From contig JAAWDH010000016.1 in assembly GCA_022793675.1 (NCBI GenBank), positions 62,001 to 126,000 of the forward strand: DNA of 64,000 nt, given 5' to 3'. Source of the DNA: Oscillospiraceae bacterium. Lineage in GTDB: Bacteria > Bacillota > Clostridia > Oscillospirales > Ruminococcaceae. Positions 17,584 through 24,351 of this stretch are shown here, piece by piece. Position 1 is the stretch's first letter; each line of letters starts with the position of its first letter. The notes under the pieces are model-generated. The model made no database searches and was not told where the DNA came from. It saw nothing but the letters and a program-made list of their open reading frames with translations. A program made the position numbers and the translations under genes.

Positions 17584-17667
17584 AGAGGAATCTGCTGTAC
17601 AACGGTGGCGTTAGCACCTGTGCAGGCCTGCTCGTGTTGGTAGCACTTGCAGGCTGCCGCATTTTTT
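17577..17667 (+). ncRNA. candidate small structured RNA with cloverleaf fold
   Basis: The segment folds by eye into a four-way junction with almost no unpaired junction bases. P1 is 17577-17582 with 17655-17660 (three G-U pairs). P2 is 17582-17586 with 17591-17595, closed by a GGAA tetraloop. P3 is 17596-17601 with 17619-17624, continued by GGUG/CACC. P4 is 17626-17631 with 17649-17654, continued by GUG/CAC. P1 is followed at once by AUUUUUUAU, a terminator tail. The four G-U pairs would be A-C mismatches on the other strand, which favours the plus strand. I do not recognise the RNA; it is not tRNA, SRP, 6S or tmRNA by eye. Confidence 0.5.
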
Positions 17668-17682
17668 ATCTTCCTTATTTTC

Positions 17683-17711
17683 ATTATAGCATTATTGCCG
17701 CAAAAATGCAA
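17683..17711 (-). promoter_or_regulatory. minus-strand promoter facing the small RNA
   Basis: On the minus strand TTGCAT (17711-17706), a 17-nt spacer and a perfect TATAAT (17688-17683). It would transcribe leftward across the small RNA locus, through the terminators at 17531-17566 and 17454-17497, towards the cell-wall-binding protein gene. Confidence 0.55.
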
Positions 17712-17760
17712 ATCATTTTCTGGCCAAAACCTGTCGAGGAATTTGGTATGATTACACAAA

Positions 17761-17795
17761 AAAGGCGTGCCTTCTATTCTTGGAAGGCACGCCTT
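17761..17795 (-). terminator. hairpin, terminator-like on the minus strand
   Basis: AAAGGCGTGCCTTC is an exact inverted copy of GAAGGCACGCCTTT; on the minus strand it is followed by TTTTGTG. No minus-strand gene lies just upstream, so it may instead insulate the small RNA locus from its right neighbour. Confidence 0.55.
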
Positions 17796-17822
17796 TCGCG
17801 CTTTTAGGACGGGGAACCGATT

Positions 17823-17949
17823 TGTCGACGCAGTAGGCGGGCATGGCTGTGCAGATACGTTCCCTGGCGAATAAAAGTCTTTGCTAAGCTTTCTTCAGAA
17901 AGCGTCGTACTCCCGTCCCCCCGTACTCCCGTATCCCCCGTACTCCCCG
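17823..17949. repeat. palindromic intergenic repeat, copy 4 (half unit, inverted)
   Basis: Half unit in reverse order: GTCGACGCAGTAGGC, CCCTGGCGAATAAAAG, TTTGCTAAGCTTTCTTC, AGAAAGCGTCGTACTCCC, followed by a run of CCCGTACT copies. It lies upstream of the glycosidase-like gene. Confidence 0.85.
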
Positions 17950-18069
17950 AAAAGAGGGTTGCATATATAAGAAGAATATGGTACAATGGGGATGAGAAAG
18001 TGTCGCCTTTTCAAGGGCATATCCCATGAAAGTGTACGCGACAAATAAACGAATTGGAGGACTACTTTT

Positions 18070-19965
18070 ATGAGCACGATCTCGGTCACCAACGGCAGCA
18101 CCATCCTCTCGCTGGACAGCGGGACGCTCCATGTCACGGTTGAAGCGAATGGGCGGCGCTGGCAGTGGGCCAAGGACTACACGCCTGTCATCCGCCTGAA
18201 GGACGGCGGGGAGAAGAAATTCTCCGACGCAATGGAAATCCGCCACAGCGTCTGGAAAACCGGCGTCGGCGACGGCATCCGCTCGACCTTCCGCGCTTTC
18301 CCCGAAGGGCGGGGGGAAATCCCGTTTACTTTTGAGACCATCGTTTGGGTGGAAAGCAGCACGGGCAACGTCTTTTTTGAGTGGATCCCGCTCTGCGACG
18401 AAGGTTTGGAAATCGAAGCGGTCTGCTGGCCCGGGCCGATGGAATTCGACTGCGCCGACAAGGGCTGGTACAGCGTGCTGAACATCGAACAGGGGCTTCT
18501 GCTGCCCAATAACTGGCCGGAGGAGCTGACGCGGATGCACTTCGGCGGCCAGCTTTGCAGCGCGGCAGCCTATATGCCCTGGTTTGGCCAGGTACGGCCG
18601 GACGGCGGCTATATCGCCATCGCTGAAACGCCTTGGGACGCCGCTTACAGCGTCGACCACCCTGCCGGCGGCCCGTACGCCCACGTCGCTTTCCGCTGGC
18701 TGCCCAGCCTTGGGAAGATGGACTACCGCCGCGTGGTCCGCTGCAGCTTCCTTTCCGACTGCGACTACAACGACCTGTGCAAGGTCTACCGCGCCTATGT
18801 CAAGGAAACTGGGCACTTCGTCACGCTGGCCGAAAAGGCGCTGCGCAACCCAATGGTTGACAAGCTGATCGGCGCGGCCTTCGTCCATAAGGGCATCAAG
18901 ACCCACGTTTCCCCCAACTCTGACTTCTTTGACCCGGCGGCCCCCGACAAAAACAATTCCCTTACCCCCTTCTCGGTGCGGACAGAGGAAGTCCGGCGCT
19001 ACCATGCGCTGGGGGTCGAAAAGCTTTACTACCACCTGGACGGCTGGGGCGACCCTGGGTATGACAACAAACACCCCGATTACCTGCCAGCCTGCGAAGA
19101 AGCCGGCGGCTGGGCAGGTATGAAAACGCTGAGCGACACCATGCAGGAATTCGGGTATATGTTCGGCATCCACGACCAGTACCGCGACTACTATTTTGAC
19201 GCCCCCACCTTCGATAAGGAGTTCGCCATCCATGACCCTGACGGCGGCGTCTTTGAAATGGCGCGCTGGGCCGGCGGGCGGCAGAGCTACCTCTGCGCTT
19301 CCCAGGCCCCCTATTACGTCAAACGCAACTTTGAAGAAGTCCTGCGGCACGGCATCCATCTGGAAGGCGCCTATTTGGACGTTTTCACCTGCAACGAACC
19401 GGACGAATGCGCCCATCCGGAACACCGGATGACCCGCCGGCAGTGCCTCGAATACCGCGCAGCCTGCTTTGACTACCTGACTGCCAAAGGCATCGCCCCC
19501 AGCTCGGAGGAATGCGTCGACTGGGCCGTTGAAAGCCTCGTCTTCTGCCACTACGGCCCCCACGACTTTATGCTGGCCGCGCCCGGCAGCCCCCGAAAAG
19601 GCATCCCAGCGCCGCTTTTCAACCTGGTTTACCATGAGTGCATGATCCTTCCCTGGCCGATGGACCACCTGAAAGGGCAGGAAGACTATATGCTTTACGC
19701 CCTGCTCAACGGCGGCGCGGCCTATATGGACAAAGACGGCGCTTATCCCGGCGTAGACGGCGCTTTCGGCGACAGCACGCCGCTGGATGAAAAAATTGCC
19801 CGCTGGCGCATCGTGGCCGAATTGCAGGAAAAAGTGGCCAAATGCGAACTGGTCCGCCACGAACTGGTCGACGGCAACCCCGCTGTCCAGCGCAGCACCT
19901 TCAGCGACGGCACAACGGTCACGGTCAACTTCTCTGATTCTAGCTATGATATCGTATACGGCTGA
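18070..19965 (+). CDS. putative glycoside hydrolase (TIM-barrel, DUF5696/GH101-like)
   Basis: A 631-residue protein without a signal peptide, so probably cytoplasmic. An N-terminal beta-rich domain (about 1-230) of the kind seen in glycoside hydrolases precedes a probable TIM barrel (about 270-560). Candidate catalytic residues are the Asp in YYHLDGWGDPGY, the Asp in GAYLDVFTC and the Glu in SSEECVDW. I recognise the general fold pattern but not a specific family with certainty. TTGGAGG lies 10 nt before the ATG. The next gene, an aminopeptidase, begins 40 nt downstream. The gene has very strong third-position GC, giving long spurious open frames on the other strand. Confidence 0.6.
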   Translation: MSTISVTNGSTILSLDSGTLHVTVEANGRRWQWAKDYTPVIRLKDGGEKKFSDAMEIRHSVWKTGVGDGIRSTFRAFPEGRGEIPFTFETIVWVESSTGNVFFEWIPLCDEGLEIEAVCWPGPMEFDCADKGWYSVLNIEQGLLLPNNWPEELTRMHFGGQLCSAAAYMPWFGQVRPDGGYIAIAETPWDAAYSVDHPAGGPYAHVAFRWLPSLGKMDYRRVVRCSFLSDCDYNDLCKVYRAYVKETGHFVTLAEKALRNPMVDKLIGAAFVHKGIKTHVSPNSDFFDPAAPDKNNSLTPFSVRTEEVRRYHALGVEKLYYHLDGWGDPGYDNKHPDYLPACEEAGGWAGMKTLSDTMQEFGYMFGIHDQYRDYYFDAPTFDKEFAIHDPDGGVFEMARWAGGRQSYLCASQAPYYVKRNFEEVLRHGIHLEGAYLDVFTCNEPDECAHPEHRMTRRQCLEYRAACFDYLTAKGIAPSSEECVDWAVESLVFCHYGPHDFMLAAPGSPRKGIPAPLFNLVYHECMILPWPMDHLKGQEDYMLYALLNGGAAYMDKDGAYPGVDGAFGDSTPLDEKIARWRIVAELQEKVAKCELVRHELVDGNPAVQRSTFSDGTTVTVNFSDSSYDIVYG

Positions 19966-20005
19966 AGGCGCCTAGCCCCCAGCCCCCCGAAAGGAAGGAT
20001 TTTCG

Positions 20006-21784
20006 ATGGTTACTGAAAGACTGGCGGCGGTACGCCGGCTGATGGCTGAAAAGGGCGTCGACGCCCTGATTGTCCCGACGGCCGACCCCCACCAATCGGA
20101 ATATGTCGGCGAATATTTTAAGGCAAGGGCCTGGCTGTCCGGCTTTACCGGTTCGGCCGGAACGCTGGCAGTAATGGCAGACGAAGCTGGCCTTTGGACA
20201 GACGGCCGCTATTTTATCCAAGCAGAACGTCAGCTCGCCGGCTCCGGCGTCACGCTGTACCGTATGGGGGTGGAAGGCGTCCCCACAATGGAAGAGTTTT
20301 TGCTGGACAAAATACCCGCAAACGGCAAGCTGGCCTTTGACGGCCGGGTGATTGCCGGTAAAGAGGGCAGATCCTTAGCCGAAAAGCTCGCCAAAAAAGG
20401 CGTCGTCCTCGCTGTCCATGAAGACCTTGTGGGAATGGCCTGGAAAGACCGCCCTGCGATGAGCTGCACCCCCGCTTTCCTGCTTGAGGAACGCTATGCT
20501 GGGCGCTCAGCCAAGGAAAAACTCGCCGGCATCCGCAAAACTATGGCCGAGAAACAAGCTGACACCCATCTGCTGACCACGCTCGACGATATTGCCTGGC
20601 TTTTGAATATCCGCGCCGACGATGTGGCCTGCACGCCAGTGCTGCTCTCTTACGCGTTGGTAACAATGGATGAAGCATTCCTCTACGTCAACCCCAACGC
20701 CATTGGCGAAACGGTCAAAACCAGCCTCAGCGAAGCTGGCGTGACATTGCGTCCCTATGACGCAATCTACAGCGAAGACTTCTCCGGTAAACGGGTGCTG
20801 CTGGATACAGCCAAAGTCAATTTTGCCCTATTGGAAAAAATGGGCAGCGCCGTACTGATTGACGAAACCAACCCTGAACAGCTGATGAAAGCTGTTAAAA
20901 ACAAAACAGAAATTGAAAACCTCCGGCACTCCCATATCCGCGACGGCGTGGCGGTTACCAAGTTCATGTACTGGCTGAAACAGAACGTGGGCAAAAACAC
21001 CATCACCGAATGTTCCGCCGCTGATTACTTGGAAAGTCTCCGTCAAGAACAGGAAGGCTTTATCGAACCTTCCTTCCACACCATCAGCGCTTACGGCCCC
21101 AATGCGGCGATGATGCACTACTCCGCCAGCCCCGAAAGCGACGCCCAGCTGAAACCTACTGGCCTTTATCTGGTCGATTCCGGCGGACAATATTACGAAG
21201 GTACCACCGATATCACCCGTACGATTGCCCTTGGGCCTATTTCCGACGCGGAACGCTGCCACTTTACCGCTGTCTGCCGCAGCGTGCTGGCGCTGCAGAA
21301 CGCACGCTTCCTCTATGGCTGCCGGGGCATCAACCTTGACATCCTTGCCCGCGGGCCTATCTGGGAATTGGGGATTGATTACCGCTGCGGCACCGGCCAC
21401 GGCGTCGGCTATCTCTCCGGCGTACACGAAGCCCCCAACGGTTTCCGTTGGAAAATTGTCCCCGAACGCAACGACAGCGCGGTACTGGAGGCCGGTATGG
21501 TTACTACAGACGAACCTGGTGTCTATATCGAAGGCAGCCACGGTATCCGTACCGAAAACGAGCTGCTTTGCTGCAAAGGCGAAGAAAACGAATACGGCCA
21601 GTTCATGTATTTCGAGACGCTGACCTTTGCCCCCATCGACCTTGACGCGCTCGACCCCGACGCCATGACTTGCCGTGAAAAAGGCTGGCTCAACAGCTAC
21701 CACCAGCAGGTATTTGAAAAGATCTCCCCCTTCCTGACTCCTGAAGAAGCCGAATGGCTGAAGCAATATACCCGCCCAATTTAA
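20006..21784 (+). CDS. Xaa-Pro aminopeptidase, M24B family
   Basis: A 592-residue metallopeptidase that removes an N-terminal residue before proline. The three-domain layout is clear: two creatinase-like N-terminal domains (about 1-300) and a C-terminal pita-bread catalytic domain. The five metal ligands are visible in order: the Asp in LVDSGGQYYEGTTD (two Asp), the His in GTGHGVGYL, the Glu in TTDEPGVYIEG and the Glu in RTENELL. The length matches the long eukaryote-like aminopeptidase P form. GAAAGGAAGG precedes the ATG. It follows the glycosidase-like gene, which may be cotranscribed. Confidence 0.95.
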   Translation: MVTERLAAVRRLMAEKGVDALIVPTADPHQSEYVGEYFKARAWLSGFTGSAGTLAVMADEAGLWTDGRYFIQAERQLAGSGVTLYRMGVEGVPTMEEFLLDKIPANGKLAFDGRVIAGKEGRSLAEKLAKKGVVLAVHEDLVGMAWKDRPAMSCTPAFLLEERYAGRSAKEKLAGIRKTMAEKQADTHLLTTLDDIAWLLNIRADDVACTPVLLSYALVTMDEAFLYVNPNAIGETVKTSLSEAGVTLRPYDAIYSEDFSGKRVLLDTAKVNFALLEKMGSAVLIDETNPEQLMKAVKNKTEIENLRHSHIRDGVAVTKFMYWLKQNVGKNTITECSAADYLESLRQEQEGFIEPSFHTISAYGPNAAMMHYSASPESDAQLKPTGLYLVDSGGQYYEGTTDITRTIALGPISDAERCHFTAVCRSVLALQNARFLYGCRGINLDILARGPIWELGIDYRCGTGHGVGYLSGVHEAPNGFRWKIVPERNDSAVLEAGMVTTDEPGVYIEGSHGIRTENELLCCKGEENEYGQFMYFETLTFAPIDLDALDPDAMTCREKGWLNSYHQQVFEKISPFLTPEEAEWLKQYTRPI

Positions 21785-21977
21785 TGACGGCTTTTAAAAA
21801 AGCCTTGCAAAACTTTTTAATCGCCAAGATGCCCGACTATCCCATATGAAAACGCCTACTGCGTCGATAGCTCATCGACGCAGTAGGCGTTTATAACATT
21901 GCATACAAGTACCCTGGCGAATAAAAGTCTTTGCTAAGCTTTCTTCAGAAAGCGTCGTACTCCCGTATTCCCCGTAC
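21785..21977. repeat. palindromic intergenic repeat, copy 5 (complete)
   Basis: A complete palindrome: GACGGCTTTTAAAAAAGCC and TTGCAAAACTTTTTAATCGCC on the left, the central CCTACTGCGTCGA/TCGACGCAGTAGG with a 4-nt loop, then CCTGGCGAATAAAAG and GCTTTCTTCAGAAAGCGTCG on the right. It lies between convergent genes and could serve as a terminator for both. Confidence 0.9.
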
Positions 21978-21979
21978 CT

Positions 21980-22474
21980 TTACATATAGCTTTGCAGGTC
22001 GCTGATCATATCATCGCTGAGGATGCGGTCGGGACTGATCAGCAGGACGACAGTACCGCCTTGGTTGGCAATACCAGTCAGGTAGCGGCTGGTATAATCT
22101 CCGCCGCTCATGCGGGGCGGCGGGGAAACGCTCTCATCGGCGACATCGGTGACCTCATTGACTTCATCGACAATCAGCCCGATCTGCAGGGACTGGATAT
22201 TGGTAACAATGATGCAGGTACGCTCGTTGTAATCAGCGGGCATTTTACCCAAGCGCAGCCGGATGTCAATCAGCGGGATCATCGTCCCGCGAAGATTTAT
22301 GATTCCTTTGGCGTAGCTGGGGAAATCCGGAATTTCAGTAATCTCCTGCATTTGGATGATCTGCACTACATTGATAATCGGGATCCCAAAAAGCTGGCTG
22401 TCGGTCCAGAAGGTTAAGTATTTACCCTCCAGCTCGCTGTTGTCCGCCTGTGTCTGCTCTGTAAATTTTTCCAT
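21980..22474 (-). CDS. cheW: chemotaxis coupling protein CheW (second copy)
   Basis: A 164-residue CheW that links chemoreceptors to the CheA kinase. The protein shows the usual strands and loops: KYLTFWTDSQLFGIPI, a KGIINLRGTMIPLIDIRLRLG block, and IGLIVDEVNEVTDV. GGAGAGC precedes the ATG. It is the last gene of the minus-strand flagellar block, away from the main che cluster at 46.5-51 kb, where another CheW lies. The two share only moderate similarity, so they may serve different receptor sets. Confidence 0.93.
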   Translation of the reverse strand: MEKFTEQTQADNSELEGKYLTFWTDSQLFGIPIINVVQIIQMQEITEIPDFPSYAKGIINLRGTMIPLIDIRLRLGKMPADYNERTCIIVTNIQSLQIGLIVDEVNEVTDVADESVSPPPRMSGGDYTSRYLTGIANQGGTVVLLISPDRILSDDMISDLQSYM

Positions 22475-22534
22475 GGATGTCGCTCTCCTTTTTCCCCGTT
22501 TGGCGGGTTTCTGAAAAATATTTCCGACAGCGCG

Positions 22535-23023
22535 TTACGCTTCGTAAGCGCTGCTTTCTCCGTTCTCCGCGGCTTCCGGCATCATCATCGCAACCAGCCG
22601 CTGCTGCTTAAAATCATGGTAGATATCCGCTGCGCGGCCCTCATAATCAATCCCAAAAAACGACGGCACCAAAAACGTGAAGACAAAGTCCATATCCTCT
22701 TTTTCCAACAGCGCCGCCAGCGCTTCCGTAATGACAATGCCCTGCAGGAAAAGGCCGCCTGTCCAGTTGGAAGACACAATCAGGTTATAAAGCACCCGGC
22801 GGATCTGGCTGCCATTTTTCGCCTCCATATAAAGCTGCAGGGCCTTGCCCAGGAAACGTCCGGCAGGGGTCTGCTTCAAAGCCGACGCCTTTTCGTCCAA
22901 CGCTTTGACACCGCCCTGCGAAAGGTAGGCAATATCCACCAGCTCGGTCACGACCTTCAAGGCTTCCTCCTTATCGTTGCGGGAGCATTGAAGGCGCTGG
23001 GCGAAAAAGCCAGTATCCATCAT
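22535..23023 (-). CDS. hypothetical protein between flgC and cheW, 162 residues
   Basis: I do not recognise this protein. It is soluble and mostly helical by composition, with a hydrophobic middle (SSNWTGGLFLQGIVITEALAALL) and aromatic segment FTFLVPSFFGIDYEG. Its ATG overlaps the flgC stop by one base (ATGA), so it is translationally coupled to the flagellar rod gene. In many Firmicutes fliE stands at this position, but FliE is shorter (about 100 residues) and lacks this pattern. A flagellar role is inferred only from the coupling. Confidence 0.65.
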   Translation of the reverse strand: MMDTGFFAQRLQCSRNDKEEALKVVTELVDIAYLSQGGVKALDEKASALKQTPAGRFLGKALQLYMEAKNGSQIRRVLYNLIVSSNWTGGLFLQGIVITEALAALLEKEDMDFVFTFLVPSFFGIDYEGRAADIYHDFKQQRLVAMMMPEAAENGESSAYEA

Positions 23024-23493
23024 CAGCTGTTATTCATCTCCAACGCCTTGCGGATCATGGCCTTGACCACGTTCAGCGCCGTCAGGTTGACGTCGTAGGC
23101 ATTGGAGGCCGCCATCAGGTCGATCATTTCCTCGGTAGTATCCACATTCGGATACTGGACATAACCGTTCTCGTCGGCCTGGGGGTGGGTCGGATCGTAG
23201 ACAGACAGGAAATCTCGGTCGCTCTCGACGACCTCGGCGACGCGCACGCCGCCGCTCTTGACGCCGCTGCGGACCTGCCCGCGCTCTAGGCGGGTGCGCC
23301 GCTGCTCGTCGGTCAGCAGGCTCTGGAAGTTCAGCGCCCGCTCCTCAAACACCACCTGCTGGCGGCGGTAGGGGTCGCCGGTTTCGGTGACGGTGGTTTT
23401 GGCATTGGCCATATTCTGCAGCGCAATGTTGGCGCGGAAATTCTCCGCCGTGAGGGCAGAACCCACAATGTCCAAAGAACCTAAAAAAGGCAT
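23023..23493 (-). CDS. flgC: flagellar basal-body rod protein FlgC
   Basis: A 156-residue proximal rod protein. The N-terminal helix (FLGSLDIVGSALTAENFRAN, ALQNMANAKTT) and the closing rod signature NVDTTEEMIDLMAASNAYDVN followed by the C-terminal helix are typical. FlgC joins FlgB, FlgF and FlgG to form the rod that crosses the cell wall, exported by the flagellar type III apparatus. It follows flgB and overlaps the next gene. GGAGAAAACGCT precedes the ATG. Confidence 0.95.
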   Translation of the reverse strand: MPFLGSLDIVGSALTAENFRANIALQNMANAKTTVTETGDPYRRQQVVFEERALNFQSLLTDEQRRTRLERGQVRSGVKSGGVRVAEVVESDRDFLSVYDPTHPQADENGYVQYPNVDTTEEMIDLMAASNAYDVNLTALNVVKAMIRKALEMNNS

Positions 23494-23563
23494 AGCGTTT
23501 TCTCCTTAGTAAAGGCTTCCCCGCCCCTGCCCAGAAGGGACAGAGGCGGTTAAAGCCGCTTAT

Positions 23564-23914
23564 TTATTTGAATGCGTTATTGAGGATATAGCTGTAATTG
23601 CTGAATTGGCTGCTGACCTTGTCAAGCAGCATACTGTATTGGACGTAAGCCTTATAAAGCTCCATGCTTTCCACTTCGGCGTCGACGTTGTTGCCGTCGG
23701 GACGCATAGTCAGGTCGTCGCGGGTAAAAACCGTCGCCTGGTAGCGGCGGCCGCCGTCCCTGGCAGCGGCAAAAACTTCCTCAAAAGTAGCGTTCTTGGC
23801 CTTATAGCCGGGGGTTTCGACGTTAGATAGGTTCTGGTTATGGATCTGCTGCTGCAGCCAAGCGGCATTGAGGCCGCTCTCCATCACCCGAAAGCTGTCG
23901 CGCTGAAAAAACAT
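23564..23914 (-). CDS. flgB: flagellar basal-body rod protein FlgB
   Basis: A 116-residue proximal rod protein. The N-terminal rod motif HNQNLSNVETPGYKAKNATFEE and the C-terminal helix (YSMLLDKVSSQFSNYSYILN) are typical of the family. AGGAAAGGAGAAACT precedes the ATG. It lies between fliS and flgC, 70 nt upstream of flgC. In many Firmicutes flgB and flgC open the large early operon; here they follow late genes. Confidence 0.94.
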   Translation of the reverse strand: MFFQRDSFRVMESGLNAAWLQQQIHNQNLSNVETPGYKAKNATFEEVFAAARDGGRRYQATVFTRDDLTMRPDGNNVDAEVESMELYKAYVQYSMLLDKVSSQFSNYSYILNNAFK

Positions 23915-23941
23915 AGTTTCTCCTTTCCTGCGGGGCGGTTT

Positions 23942-24331
23942 TTACTTCGCCTCCGCCTTCCCTCCTTCAGCCTGCTGCTTGGCGGCCTCAATATAGACGT
24001 CCCGCAGCTCGGCAATCATGCCGATAATATCATCCAACCCATCGGCGTTCTTATGGATATTAGCCTGGACGGTGACATAGCTGAAATAATCATACAGCGC
24101 ATCCAGGTTGTTGGAAATCTCATACTTGAAATCTAGAGAAACCTGAAGATGGGTCAGGATCCTCTGGCATTTCTGCAGATGGGTGTTGGCGTCGGCATAG
24201 CTTTTTTTGGCGAGCGCCAGTTTGGAAAGGCTCAATTCTTTAATCAGCGCGTCGTAAAGGGTCGTCAAAATTTCGCTGGGGGTCATAGTCATGATCGACT
24301 GCTGCTGATAGGCCTTATAGTTTCCCAACAT
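23942..24331 (-). CDS. fliS: flagellin export chaperone FliS
   Basis: A 129-residue helical chaperone that binds the C-terminus of flagellin and prevents premature polymerisation. MLGNYKAYQQQSIMTMTPSEIL and the YDYFSYVTVQANIHKN region match the family. I use the ATG at 24331, which has AAAGGAA seven nt upstream; an in-frame ATG at 24355 overlaps the end of fliD. It follows fliD at a 20-nt interval, the usual fliD-fliS order. Confidence 0.93.
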   Translation of the reverse strand: MLGNYKAYQQQSIMTMTPSEILTTLYDALIKELSLSKLALAKKSYADANTHLQKCQRILTHLQVSLDFKYEISNNLDALYDYFSYVTVQANIHKNADGLDDIIGMIAELRDVYIEAAKQQAEGGKAEAK

Positions 24332-24351
24332 ATTCGGTTCCTTTCCCTTCA

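Noticed and set aside
17577..17667. The cloverleaf as a tRNA gene
   Set aside because: It lacks the T-psi-C loop, the conserved D-loop and anticodon features and the CCA acceptor pattern, and has a terminator tail at the acceptor-like stem.
17884..19860. A 658-residue open frame on the minus strand opposite the glycosidase-like gene
   Set aside because: It is created by the strong third-position GC of the plus-strand gene, has no ribosome binding site and no recognisable motif; the plus-strand frame has a clear start, site and domain pattern.
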